Origin: Candidatus Eisenbacteria bacterium | GTDB lineage: Bacteria; Desulfobacterota; Binatia; DP-6 | Length of the DNA stretch: 64,000 nt | Direction: 5' to 3' | Assembly: GCA_035577985.1 (NCBI GenBank) | Contig: DATJZY010000052.1 | Coordinates: 1 to 64,000, forward strand | In this document: piece after piece, positions 1 through 8,688 of the stretch | Numbering within the stretch: the stretch's first letter is position 1 | Layout of the letters: each line of letters starts with the position of its first letter | Translations under genes and position numbers: made by a program | Notes under the pieces: model-generated | Seen by the model: the letters and a program-made list of their open reading frames with translations, nothing else | Databases searched by the model: none | Told to the model about the DNA's origin: nothing

Positions 1-33
1 GAGGACGGCGAGGACGTGGCACACGCGACGCAT
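1..33 (-). CDS. Start of an exported protein, cut by the window edge
   Basis: An ATG on the minus strand lies three bases after the stop of the di-heme enzyme gene and opens a frame starting MRRVCHVLAVL, which looks like the beginning of a signal peptide. Only eleven codons are visible. The close spacing suggests that it is the last visible gene of the operon that begins at 5069. No function can be assigned. Confidence 0.35.
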   Translation of the reverse strand, partial: MRRVCHVLAVL

Positions 34-36
34 CGG

Positions 37-1686
37 CTACTCGAAGTCCTCGTTGAGCGAGCGCAGGAAGGCCGCCAGCGGCGCGACGTCTTCGGCACGG
101 AGGGCGACACCGGCGAGGGCCTTCGCGCCGTTGCGCACGCGCTTCGCGCGCGCGAGATCGCCCATGCGGCGATAGAAGGCGACGACGTCGTCCAGCGTGT
201 CTTGCGCCCCGGTGTGCAGATAGGGCGCCGAGTGGCCGAGATCGCGCAACGACGGCGTCTTGAACAACGCCACGGCGCCGGCGAGAAGGCGCGCCGCCTG
301 CCGCCGGCCGCGCCGACACGGCGCGATGGCATTGGCCTTGCAGATCATCTGCGCCATCGCCGCCTGTTGCGAAGCGTCGGGCACGTCGGGATTGGCGAAG
401 GTGTTCCAGAGGCCCAGGTCCGTGCGTCCCGGCTGCGCGGCCGACGGCACCGCACGAAACGGGCCGGCGGCGTCGGGATACGAGGCGCTCGGCGGGAGAT
501 AGGCGGCGGGATCGGCGTTGCGTTCGGCGAGGTCCGGAATGTGAAGGGCGGCGAACGCGCCGTCCCCGTGGATGGCATCGTATTCGTCCTGCGCGGCACC
601 AGTGGCGTGGAACGCGAAGTCCGTGAAGACCGGCGGCGGGTGACAGGCGACGCAATTGCCGGTGCCCGGCTGGGCGGCCCTGCCATGCCCTCGGCGTAGG
701 AACAGGCGCAGCCCGGCCAGCTCCTCGGCACCGAACACGAATGGGAGCGGGTGCAACGCGAAATGGCCGTCGGCCTCGGTGACGAACGCGGGCGCCGCAA
801 GCCGATCGACGAGGCGTCCGAGCCGGCGCGCGTACGCCATGTCCGACTCGCGCGCCCGCGGCGCACGCGGGAGACCGTTCTTGGCCAGGAACACGTCGTA
901 CGGCGACGCCGTGAAGGCCCCGTCCGCATCGCGTGCCGCCACCAGCGACGTCATGTATGCGGCCATGAACGCGGCGATGGCGTCGACGATCTCCTCGTCG
1001 CTGGCATGGGCGACGTCGAGCGTCATGCTCGTCGGCACCGGACGGTTGGTCGGAAAGAGCGGATCGGTGCCGCGAAAGGCGCCGGCGTACGTCGCACCGC
1101 CGAAGCTCTGCGCCAGGGCACCGCGGCCGTCGTCCTCGCGGATCACGCGGGCGATGTGGGCGACGGCAGCGGCACGCTCGGTTGGCAGCCAGCCGAAATT
1201 GCGCCCGGTGAGCGTCGCCCGCACCAGCGCCTGCGCGGACGGGAACTCGCCGTCGAAGTGCAGGAAGAAGGGGCCGGGGCGTGCGAGGTTGGCGTCGAGC
1301 AGCGCCTGCGAGTTGCGCACCGTGAGCGTTTGGCCGTCGCCGCGATCGGGGATCGGGCTACGGCGGGCGAAGTCCGCGTAGGCGCGCCCGCCGCCGCCCT
1401 CCCGGCCTTTCTGCTCGACGTCGAGATGGCAGGCGCGGCAGTTCATCGACTGTCCGACGAAGGGTCCGGGCAGTGCCACCGTCGTCGTGACGGTCGCGTC
1501 CATGACGGGATCGCCCGCCGCGAGGGTGTCGTTCACACCGGTCGCATGCGCGGCGAAGAACTGGGCGAAGCGCGTCTCGTCGAAGAGGCGGTTGCCGAGC
1601 AGGACCTCGGGCGGGTTGCCGAACACCGGGTCGGCGAGGGCGCGGCCGCACATGGCGAGTCCCAGCACGACGAGGAGCGCGCGCAT
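37..1686 (-). CDS. MauG/cytochrome c peroxidase-type di-heme enzyme
   Basis: Exported 549-residue protein with a signal peptide (residues 1-18, cut after RALA). Two CxxCH haem-binding motifs lie at residues 83-87 and 345-349, the arrangement of bacterial di-heme cytochrome c peroxidases and MauG. The C-terminal part carries the family-typical FKTPSLRDLGHSAPYLHTG segment. Known members reduce peroxide or oxidise Trp/Tyr residues of partner proteins in the periplasm. The ATG at 1686 was chosen because it gives the signal peptide and overlaps the preceding stop as TGATG, implying translational coupling with the secreted protein upstream; a longer open frame reaching 2286 is only antisense-like noise. 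At about 550 residues it is longer than simple peroxidases (about 330-350), as are many MauG-like proteins. Substrate unknown; the neighbouring secreted proteins are candidates. Confidence 0.85.
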   Translation of the reverse strand: MRALLVVLGLAMCGRALADPVFGNPPEVLLGNRLFDETRFAQFFAAHATGVNDTLAAGDPVMDATVTTTVALPGPFVGQSMNCRACHLDVEQKGREGGGGRAYADFARRSPIPDRGDGQTLTVRNSQALLDANLARPGPFFLHFDGEFPSAQALVRATLTGRNFGWLPTERAAAVAHIARVIREDDGRGALAQSFGGATYAGAFRGTDPLFPTNRPVPTSMTLDVAHASDEEIVDAIAAFMAAYMTSLVAARDADGAFTASPYDVFLAKNGLPRAPRARESDMAYARRLGRLVDRLAAPAFVTEADGHFALHPLPFVFGAEELAGLRLFLRRGHGRAAQPGTGNCVACHPPPVFTDFAFHATGAAQDEYDAIHGDGAFAALHIPDLAERNADPAAYLPPSASYPDAAGPFRAVPSAAQPGRTDLGLWNTFANPDVPDASQQAAMAQMICKANAIAPCRRGRRQAARLLAGAVALFKTPSLRDLGHSAPYLHTGAQDTLDDVVAFYRRMGDLARAKRVRNGAKALAGVALRAEDVAPLAAFLRSLNEDFE

Positions 1687-2714
1687 CAGCTGCGCCCTTC
1701 TTCCTCGCCCGAGGTGCGAAACACGCAAGGAAACAGGTCGCGCAGGGACGTGCCCTTGGCGCTGAGCGCCTTCAGGTACGTCTGGGCGCGGAAGTACGAC
1801 GCCGACGCGGTCTCCTGCGCGCGGCATTGGGCCAGCGTGAGGTGTTGCGAGATCTCGTCGGCGGTGAAGTCCTTCGATCCCTTCGCGCCGCAGGCCTTCT
1901 CGATGGCGGCCGCGGCGCGCGTGCGGAGGCGGGCGAGCTTCTCCACCATCGGCACGCACACGCGACCCGCGGCCGCGCTCGCGGCGTCGACGTTCCGCGA
2001 CGCGACCAGCTGTGCGCGCACCGTCACGAGGCGGTCGAGGCACCGCCGGAGCGCGCCATACGTGGCGTGGATGTAGGGATCGACCGCCTTGCCGACCGCC
2101 CGCTGACAATCGGCGCTCGCGCGATCGAACGTATCGGCGGCGAAGTCCACCGGCGGGAGGTGTCCGTTGGTGAGCTTCAGCGTGTACGTGCGCGACGCCG
2201 TGTAGTCGGGCAATGTCGACGTCAGGCGGAAGGCGATCTCGCCGTCGGCGAACGTGCCAGGCGGACCGTCGACGAAGAGCAGCCACTCCGGATGGTGATG
2301 GAGATCTCCGGGCGGCTGGCCGCCCGCCGTGCCCAGCACCACCGTGTCGCCCGGCTTCGACAGGGTCACGCCGTTCAGCTTCATGGCCGTGCGGCCGCCG
2401 TCGTTGTCGACCAGCTCGACGCTGATCTCCACGCCCGGCGGAAAGACGTGGTACTGGACGCCGTCCAGGAACTCGTCGCCGTCCGCGGCGTCGAAGCCCG
2501 GGTTGGTGCCGCTGTAGACGCTGGTCGTCCCGATGCCGAAGCTGAACGCGAGCGGGGCGACGGTCGTGTCGAACTCGTACGCGATGATGAGCTCGTTGCC
2601 GCCGCCGGGCGGCGTGCTCATCAGAAAATCGGTGACGTGATGCGCGGCGGCGGGGCCGACCCTGACGCCGAGCGAAGCCACGAGCATTCCCACGATCACG
2701 AGCAGGCGGCGCAT
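1686..2714 (-). CDS. Exported beta-rich protein, paralogue A of three
   Basis: 342-residue protein with a signal peptide (residues 1-24, ending PAAA). An N-terminal beta-rich half contains a conserved LHHHPEW motif at residues 138-144, then a segment ending TLKLTNGHLPPVDF. The same order of motifs occurs in the next two genes, so the three are tandem paralogues. The C-terminal half (about residues 195-342) is helical with paired cysteines, like paralogue C. A GAGGAGG ribosome-binding site precedes the ATG at 2714. The stop overlaps the start of the di-heme enzyme by one base. I do not recognise a named family. The His-rich motif suggests metal binding, and the operon suggests work with the di-heme enzyme, but both are inferences. 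Confidence 0.75.
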   Translation of the reverse strand: MRRLLVIVGMLVASLGVRVGPAAAHHVTDFLMSTPPGGGNELIIAYEFDTTVAPLAFSFGIGTTSVYSGTNPGFDAADGDEFLDGVQYHVFPPGVEISVELVDNDGGRTAMKLNGVTLSKPGDTVVLGTAGGQPPGDLHHHPEWLLFVDGPPGTFADGEIAFRLTSTLPDYTASRTYTLKLTNGHLPPVDFAADTFDRASADCQRAVGKAVDPYIHATYGALRRCLDRLVTVRAQLVASRNVDAASAAAGRVCVPMVEKLARLRTRAAAAIEKACGAKGSKDFTADEISQHLTLAQCRAQETASASYFRAQTYLKALSAKGTSLRDLFPCVFRTSGEEEGRS

Positions 2715-2727
2715 ACGGGTATCCTCC

Positions 2728-3771
2728 TCACGGTGCGCATGCCGCGGGCGGCGCGGCGTTGTCGGCGCGGAACGATTTGCCGGGCGAGTACGAAACGGTG
2801 CCGCCGAAATGGAGACACGCGCGCTCCGCGCCCAGCGCGAGCGCGACGTCCACGGGTTCCGGATCGCCGGCGAGCGAATGCTTCAGCCCCGCGCCGCGCC
2901 CCTGGACGCGCACGAGTCCGCCGAACGTCCAGACGATGGAGCGAATGGCGCCGCGGCGGTCCTTGTAGCGGTAACCACGCAGCGTCCCATGCTTGCGCAG
3001 TGGCTTCCAGCGCGATGCGGGCAGCTCGTGACGGCCCTCGAAGCTGTTGGCGGCGTTCGAGAGGATGCGGAGCTGTCCGCCGGTGACCGTCGGATCCGTG
3101 GACGCCGGATCGAAGGCGTCGCCGAACGTGAGCGTCATGGCCTTCTTCGCCGCATTGCTCGGCGACGCGCGGAGCAGCAGCGTCGTGCCGGCCACGAGAC
3201 GGTCATTGGTCGCAGGCGGCAGCGTCGTGGTCGTGGTCTCGCCGTCCCCGCATCCGTCGCTGCCGGCGACGGTGGTGATCGTGAAGCGGTAGATCGGCGA
3301 GTCGTCGTAGGCGGTGGCGCCGGTGTGCAACGAGAGCTGGAGGTGGAACTCGCCGCCCTGGCCCTCGGGCAGCAGCAGGCGCCACTCCGGGTGCAGATGA
3401 ACGTCCGGAACGTTGCCGATGAGGGCCATGCTGCCGGGAGCGTCGAGCACCGTGGAGCCGACCTTCAGCGTGACGCCGGGATCGACGGCGCGCAGCACCA
3501 CTTCGATCGGCGTCGTATCGCGCAAGACGTAGATCGAGCCCGGCCGACTCACGGCGAGCGCATTGAAGCCGGGCTGGGTCGACGTCCACCGCGTGAGCCC
3601 GTCGACCGTCAGGCTCTCGGTCACCACCACGGGGCGGCAGAAGTCGTACGCCATCCGAAGCGCGCCCGACCCTTGCGCGCTCGAGCCGATGAACATGTCG
3701 ACGTCGATCGGTTGCGCGGCGGCGGCACGAGCGAGAAGCGCCACGCCGATGAACGCGATCAATCGATTCAT
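2728..3771 (-). CDS. Exported beta-rich protein, paralogue B of three
   Basis: 347-residue exported protein; the start at 3771 was chosen because it gives a clean signal peptide (residues 1-19, ending ARAAAA) and a four-base ATGA overlap with the upstream gene. It shares DMFIGSSAQGSGALRM with the N-terminus of paralogue C and has the VHLHPEW motif at residues 124-130. A GDGETTTTTLPPA linker joins the first domain to a different C-terminal beta-rich domain of about 140 residues, replacing the helical cysteine domain of paralogues A and C. Such Thr/Pro linkers are common in exported proteins of deltaproteobacteria-like lineages. Function unknown. Confidence 0.75.
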   Translation of the reverse strand: MNRLIAFIGVALLARAAAAQPIDVDMFIGSSAQGSGALRMAYDFCRPVVVTESLTVDGLTRWTSTQPGFNALAVSRPGSIYVLRDTTPIEVVLRAVDPGVTLKVGSTVLDAPGSMALIGNVPDVHLHPEWRLLLPEGQGGEFHLQLSLHTGATAYDDSPIYRFTITTVAGSDGCGDGETTTTTLPPATNDRLVAGTTLLLRASPSNAAKKAMTLTFGDAFDPASTDPTVTGGQLRILSNAANSFEGRHELPASRWKPLRKHGTLRGYRYKDRRGAIRSIVWTFGGLVRVQGRGAGLKHSLAGDPEPVDVALALGAERACLHFGGTVSYSPGKSFRADNAAPPAACAP

Positions 3772-5069
3772 TCCGCACCTCCCACGAGACAGCCGAAATA
3801 GGTGGAGAGTGGTCTCCCGCCCTGCGACCACCGCGCCCGTCGCTCTGCGAGATCGTTCCGGGCGGTGGCGAATCCGGCCGAGACGATCTCGTCGGCCATG
3901 CAGCCGACGTCATTGAGGAACCGACGACGCCCCGCGGTGCCGAGCGTGTCCTCGTTGCATCCGAGGCGGATGGCGCGCGCGGCACGGCGGCGGCGACCCT
4001 CGATGATGCCGAGCATCGTCTGCGTGTCGGGTCGTTGGCTTTCCCCTGCGCAGCGAGCATCGGCGCGGATGCTGGCGACTCGCTGGCGTCGCGCCGCCTG
4101 CGCGAGCAGGCGAGCCCGTTGCATGGGATCGGTGGTCGGGATCGGCAGCGCCGCGGTCGCTTCCGTGGCGTGGAGCCGCTGCACCGCCAACAGACACGCA
4201 GTGAGACGTCGCGTGCGCATGACCCCGTATTCCGAACCCTGTTCGGCCATCGCGGAGCCGCAGCTCGACTGCCGCGGTGTGATGGCGTCGCCCACGAGCG
4301 CGGCCGTACGCTGCACGATCAAATCGAGATAGGAGCGCAGCCGCCGCTCGTCGTAGTCGTTCGACCCGGCCGCACCGCACACGGCCAGCAGCGTCGCCGT
4401 GGTCGCATCGCGGGCGTTCGTAATGGCCGGATCGTCGGGAACGGCGCCGTCCGCGGCCGCCTGCCACACTGCCGCGAGGAAGCGCGGAGTCTCGCGTGCG
4501 AGGGTACGATAACAATCGAGCGCCGCCGCGTCGAATCTGAGCGGCGACAGGTCGGCCGGCGGGAGGTACCCGTTGCTCAGCCGGAGCGTGTAGGCGGGCG
4601 ACGGCAGGTATCCCGGGGCATGCAGACGGAACGAGAACCGGCCCTCGCTGAAGGCGCTCTGCGTGCGATCGACGAGCAGCAGGTATTCCGGATCGCGATG
4701 CAGGGCATGCCGACCGCGATGACGACCGAGCAATGCACGTGCGCCCGGGACGGTCAGCAGCACGTGGCGAACCTTCAGCGACACGTGGCCGCCGTCGAGG
4801 TCGAGCGCCTCGATCCACACCGGCGTTCCTGCGCGGAGTGGATACGCCCCGAACGGACGAACAAGCCCCTCGAACCCCGGCTCGGTCGCCGTATAGAGAT
4901 CGAAGTTGCCCAGCGTATCGCTGAAGCTGACGCGCGCCGTCGTGTGACGCCCCATGCGCACGACGAGCGCACCGCCGTCTTCGGCGGACGAGCCAACAAG
5001 AAGATCTGCCTGGACCACGCGCACTGCGCAGCCCAGCGTGAGCCAGACGACTGCCACGAAACGCCTCAT
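3768..5069 (-). CDS. Exported beta-rich protein, paralogue C of three
   Basis: 433-residue protein with a signal peptide (residues 1-21) and the first gene of the operon. The beta-rich N-terminal domain carries ALHRDPEYLLLVD from residue 122, where Tyr replaces the Trp of paralogues A and B, and then a YTLRLSNGYLPPADLS segment nearly identical to A. The C-terminal half is helical and Cys/Arg-rich (at least nine cysteines including the signal region), a longer version of the domain in A. A GGAG ribosome-binding site precedes the ATG at 5069. Its stop overlaps the next start by four bases. No named family recognised. Confidence 0.75.
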   Translation of the reverse strand: MRRFVAVVWLTLGCAVRVVQADLLVGSSAEDGGALVVRMGRHTTARVSFSDTLGNFDLYTATEPGFEGLVRPFGAYPLRAGTPVWIEALDLDGGHVSLKVRHVLLTVPGARALLGRHRGRHALHRDPEYLLLVDRTQSAFSEGRFSFRLHAPGYLPSPAYTLRLSNGYLPPADLSPLRFDAAALDCYRTLARETPRFLAAVWQAAADGAVPDDPAITNARDATTATLLAVCGAAGSNDYDERRLRSYLDLIVQRTAALVGDAITPRQSSCGSAMAEQGSEYGVMRTRRLTACLLAVQRLHATEATAALPIPTTDPMQRARLLAQAARRQRVASIRADARCAGESQRPDTQTMLGIIEGRRRRAARAIRLGCNEDTLGTAGRRRFLNDVGCMADEIVSAGFATARNDLAERRARWSQGGRPLSTYFGCLVGGAE

Positions 5070-5198
5070 CGCAATCTCCGACCTGCCGACCGCGGAGCGG
5101 TCTGCAGGCGCACCAATGGTAGGAAGACCAGGGTGGCGGGCGCTCGCGCGCCGAGGATTCCCGCGGGACGACGCGCCTACTGGAGGCGGCCGGCGGGA

Positions 5199-5504
5199 TC
5201 AGGCGACGAGCGCTGTGGAGAGGAGGGGCGGGGCGCGTCCGGAGCGGACGGAGGCAGGGGCGGCGAGGACGTCGCGAGCGGCGACGCACTCGATCGCCTG
5301 CACGAGCGGCACGACCATCGGTGCGACCACCGCGAGAGCCACTGTGCCCGAGCAATGATACGCCGCGACGCAGGTGGCGCAGCTCTTCGAGTGGTCGGCG
5401 ACGTGCTTGTACTCATGCGTGTCGGTGACGAGCGGAGCGATCGTCAGGAGCGCGACTACTGCCGCAGTGAGGAGACGACTTGCGCGTTGACGACCGCTCG
5501 ACAT
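5199..5504 (-). CDS. Small membrane protein with His and Cys pairs
   Basis: 101-residue protein. It has an N-terminal hydrophobic segment (about residues 11-25), then THEYKHVADH followed by CATC and an isolated HC pair, then a second hydrophobic stretch (about 55-72) and a polar tail. The His/Cys pattern is like the DUF2946-type small metal-related membrane proteins found beside copper genes, but the match is only by eye. Its place upstream of the exported paralogue operon, on the same strand and 129 bases away, would suit a metal-handling role. Confidence 0.55.
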   Translation of the reverse strand: MSSGRQRASRLLTAAVVALLTIAPLVTDTHEYKHVADHSKSCATCVAAYHCSGTVALAVVAPMVVPLVQAIECVAARDVLAAPASVRSGRAPPLLSTALVA

Positions 5505-5578
5505 CAAGAAACCCCGGGTGTCACTAGTCGAGGTTCGCGTTCCAGTCAAATTGAGACCGCATGTTCGCATGCCAGCGG

Positions 5579-6664
5579 TCAGATGCGCTTGGGCTTCGTG
5601 ACGGTTGCCGATGGCCGCAGCGGCGCCGCGCGCCCGACGTGCCACCCGTCCCGAAGGTCGATGTAGGCTCGATCGAGACGGTCGCGCGGCAGGCACCCGG
5701 CACGGCTGCGGACTGCGGGTTCCATGACGGCCACTGCCTGCGTGTGCACGGGGGCTGTCGGCACGGGCGCGCTCGCCGTGCCGGTCAGGGCGGGCATGGT
5801 CGTGCCACGGAAGGCATTGCCGCTGAGGTACACGGGGCCGCTGTCGACGAGCCGCAAGCCCGAGTCGGATTTTCCCCCCGCCTTGCGTGCGTACGGGGAG
5901 AGGACGAAGAGCGAGTCGACCACGTTGCCCGATGCCCCGTCCGAAAAGCGGCTCCCCCACTCGCCCCAGTCCTCGACGATCACGTTGCGCAGATCGGCGA
6001 CCATGGGGCCGAAGAACAGCGGGCTGCGGATCCATCCCTTCTGCAGCCACGAATGGTGCACCGACACGTGCGTGGTCTCGCCATACTTGCAAAAGAGCGA
6101 ACGCGTGTTGCCCGCGAGGAAGCTCCACGCGACCGTGACGTCGTGCGCGCCATAGCCGATCGAGATGCCGTCGTCGGCCGCGCCGGTCGAAGAGACGTGG
6201 CTCACGAGGACGTTGGCCGCTTCGGATCCCTGGATGCGCAGGTTGTCGTAGCCGTTGCGAAGACGCAGGTCGCGTACGACCACGTCGTGCGTGCGGATGT
6301 CGAGCAACGCGACGTCCTTGGCGAGATTGCTGCCGTCCAGCGTCCCGCCGTTTCCCTCGACGGTGACGAAGGGCGCCGTCAGATACGGGAGCGGTCGGAC
6401 GATCGCGATCGGCGCGGACACGGCGAACCGGATCGTGACGTGCCCGGTCTGATTCGCGTCGACGAGCGCGCGACGGAGCGCGTTCTCCGTCGGTGCGTCG
6501 ACCACGATCCGACGTCCGCCCGCGCCACCCTTGGTCCCGCTGCCAAAACCCTCCGTTCGCTCGCTCGTGGCTCGAGGCGCGGGAACGCGTGCGCGCGCGA
6601 ATGAACGCGAGCACGCGGCGAGGATGAGAGCGATGCACAGCCACAGGATGGTCGCCGGTCGCAT
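5579..6664 (-). CDS. Pectate-lyase-like right-handed beta-helix lipoprotein
   Basis: 361-residue protein with a lipoprotein signal (LILAAC, Cys at about residue 18), so it is probably anchored in the outer membrane facing the periplasm or outside. The body is a series of short beta turns typical of the pectate lyase superfamily, with the PL1-like run SSTGAADDGISIGYGAHDV followed by VTVAWSFL. PL1 enzymes cleave polygalacturonate by beta-elimination, but the substrate cannot be read from the sequence and related beta-helix proteins act on other uronic polymers. The ATG at 6664 was chosen because it gives the lipoprotein signal. Confidence 0.7.
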   Translation of the reverse strand: MRPATILWLCIALILAACSRSFARARVPAPRATSERTEGFGSGTKGGAGGRRIVVDAPTENALRRALVDANQTGHVTIRFAVSAPIAIVRPLPYLTAPFVTVEGNGGTLDGSNLAKDVALLDIRTHDVVVRDLRLRNGYDNLRIQGSEAANVLVSHVSSTGAADDGISIGYGAHDVTVAWSFLAGNTRSLFCKYGETTHVSVHHSWLQKGWIRSPLFFGPMVADLRNVIVEDWGEWGSRFSDGASGNVVDSLFVLSPYARKAGGKSDSGLRLVDSGPVYLSGNAFRGTTMPALTGTASAPVPTAPVHTQAVAVMEPAVRSRAGCLPRDRLDRAYIDLRDGWHVGRAAPLRPSATVTKPKRI

Positions 6665-6693
6665 GAGGCGAGGATAGCAGACCAATCGCGAGC

Positions 6694-7296
6694 TCAGCCC
6701 GAGGCCCGCCGCCCGATCGAGGCGAAGAGCTCCCGCATCACCTCCCGGGCGGCGACCACGTCGGCCTGGCTGCCGATGAGCTCGCTGCGGAGCGGCACGG
6801 GCTTGGTGGGGCGCCGCACCTCCCAAACGGTCTTCCCGGTCGTGGGATCGACCAGCATCGCGTCGAGGGAGGCGATGATCTCGTTCGTGCGCAGCGTGGG
6901 ATATGCGAACTCCCAGCGGCGGACTCGAATGAAAAGCGCGGTCGCGTCGAGCTTGGCGGCAGCGACGATCTCCGCCGCCGCCTCCGGGCTCGCGGGTACG
7001 CGTCCCCCGGTGGATGCCTCCAGGACGCCGGGATCGACCACCTGGAGCCCATCCTGCGCGAGCTCCTCGCGAGCCGCGGCGGCAAGGATGGCGCCGAGGC
7101 CCTCCACGGGCGCGCCATAGCTCGTGACCAGCGCGCCCTGCGCGAGCGGCGCGCCCGAAGCATCACATGGCGGCAAGACGGCGATACGGCGGACGCTGCT
7201 CGGCGGCGGCGCAAGGCGCGGCGCGCAGGCGAACGTCCCGGCAAGCGCGCCCAGCAGCGGAATCAATGCGAGCGACCGATCTCTGGTCGGCACCAT
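6694..7296 (-). CDS. Putative lipoprotein of the envelope, LpoB/GNA1162-like
   Basis: 200-residue protein with an N-terminal hydrophobic segment ending GTFAC, a possible lipidation site. The body has alternating strands and helices: RRIAVLPPCDASG, then ALVTSYGAPVEGLGAILA, then LDATALFIRVRRWEF and AMLVDPTTGKTVWEVR. This pattern is found in small outer-membrane lipoproteins of the DUF799/GNA1162 and LpoB type, which bind envelope partners. It is followed 29 bases later by the beta-helix lipoprotein on the same strand. Exact family not certain. Confidence 0.6.
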   Translation of the reverse strand: MVPTRDRSLALIPLLGALAGTFACAPRLAPPPSSVRRIAVLPPCDASGAPLAQGALVTSYGAPVEGLGAILAAAAREELAQDGLQVVDPGVLEASTGGRVPASPEAAAEIVAAAKLDATALFIRVRRWEFAYPTLRTNEIIASLDAMLVDPTTGKTVWEVRRPTKPVPLRSELIGSQADVVAAREVMRELFASIGRRASG

Positions 7297-7388
7297 GACG
7301 ACTGCTCCTTTTCCCGTATGAGGGACTTCCTTGAGTCACCGTATGTCCTATGATCGCGTGATCGCGCCAACATCACGGGAGGGAAGCC

Positions 7389-7736
7389 ATGGAGCAGCAC
7401 CACACCCACGACGGACACGACCATCCGCACCGGGCCGGTTGCGGACACACGGAGATCCGCCACGGCGACCACACCGACTACCTCCACGACGGACATCTGC
7501 ATCGCGTACACGGCGATCACGTCGATGAGTGTGCGGTCGCGGTCGGGGCGACGAACCCGGCGGCGTGCACGCCCAAGCACGCATGCGGAGGACACGACGC
7601 GTCCCATGCCCACGGCGCCGGGTGTGGCCATGACGCCATCCCGCATGCCGAGCATACGGACTACGTCGTGGCGGGACATCTGCATCATCCTCATGGCGGG
7701 CACTGCGACGACCACGGCGCCGTGAACGTGCTCTGA
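7389..7736 (+). CDS. His-rich metal-binding protein with a tandem repeat
   Basis: 115-residue protein with roughly a quarter histidine and no signal peptide. It consists of two repeats of about 45 residues, each with the order AGCGH...H..HTDY....GHLH..HG.H, starting near residues 15 and 75. Such His-rich small proteins bind zinc or related metals and often sit beside zinc transport genes. A GGGAGGG ribosome-binding site precedes the ATG. It is divergent from the lipoprotein gene at 7296, with 92 bases between. It may store or buffer metal in the cytoplasm. Confidence 0.7.
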   Translation: MEQHHTHDGHDHPHRAGCGHTEIRHGDHTDYLHDGHLHRVHGDHVDECAVAVGATNPAACTPKHACGGHDASHAHGAGCGHDAIPHAEHTDYVVAGHLHHPHGGHCDDHGAVNVL

Positions 7737-8095
7737 CTACGGTTGCGGCCCGCAGACGATCTCGGCGAGACGATCCGTCCAAACCCAGCGGCGAAACGCG
7801 GACTGCACATCGTGTTCGCGTCGAGCTCGAGGTACGTCTCGGCGGCGCGCACGGGCTCGTCCAGGGGCAGGCCGTCCTCCACGCGCTCGAGGACCTCGTC
7901 CACCCCTTCCTGGCCGCCGGCGTCTCGAGAGGCCGGGTGCGTTGCGAACGTGGCCGTAGACGCTGACCGTGCGGCTCACGGTCTCCGGCTGGATCAGCAC
8001 GCGCAGCCCGTTCGGCAACGTGACGTCGACCGGTCGGACCACGGACGCCGGTACCGCAGCAGGCCGGAGCACGTCGGCGGCCCAGCCCGGAAGCG
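7737..8095 (-). pseudogene. Remnant of an M16-family zinc peptidase
   Basis: On the minus strand the phrase VDVTLPNGLRVLIQPETVS followed by TVSVYGHVRN is diagnostic of M16 peptidase C-terminal halves. It is followed, in another frame, by GVDEVLERV and, back in the first frame, by AFRRWVWTDRLAEIVCGPQP, the usual C-terminal end. The catalytic HxxEH region is absent. At least two frameshifts and an internal deletion show that this is a relic. It ends at the stop of the His-rich gene on the other strand. Confidence 0.6.
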
Positions 8096-8124
8096 TCGTG
8101 CGTCCGGCGTGCTCCGGGGGCGAC

Positions 8125-8517
8125 GTCCGGACACTGCGGGAGGTCGTCGAGCTGTACGGCCGCGGCGGCAACGTGGCGCCCATCCAGGGGCTCGACGGAA
8201 CACCGATCGAGCCGCTCGGGGTGCCGTCACTCGCGCCCGACGAGATCGATGCGATCGTCGCGTTCCTCGAATCGCTCACCGACGAGCGCGTGCCGTCGCA
8301 ACGCGCGCCGTTCGACCATCCGCAGCTCTTCGTACCGAACGGCCATCCAGGGAACTCGGCATGGACGATCGACACCGACCTCGATGGCCGCGCGGACGAT
8401 CGGATGGTCGAGATCCCGGCGGTCGGCGCCGCGGGCGGCGCGCCGCTGCCGGGCTTCCTGGAGGGGGTCTTCGGCCCGTCGAGCGACGCTTGGTCGAGCT
8501 CGTCCGACGACTCGTGA
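8125..8517 (+). pseudogene. C-terminal remnant of a di-heme cytochrome c peroxidase
   Basis: The frame reads VRTLREVVELYGRGGN, then IEPLGVPSLAPDEIDAIVAF and a tail with DHPQLFVPNGHPG. This is the standard C-terminus of bacterial di-heme peroxidases. Neither CxxCH motif is present, so the gene has lost its N-terminal two thirds. The relic abuts the M16 relic on the opposite strand at about 8100. It is a second MauG-family trace in the window besides the intact gene at 37-1686. Confidence 0.65.
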
Positions 8518-8688
8518 TTCCGAAATCCCTCCACAAGGGCTCGCCGCCTCGGCATGCACGCCGCGCTCCACCGCGCCGGATGGTCCACGGACGGGGCCGA
8601 GCCGACGGATCCCACCCCGGGGGTGCAGACGTGATCCCTATGCAGCCACGTGGAACACGCGACGAATCACAGCGGGGAAGTGACGACC

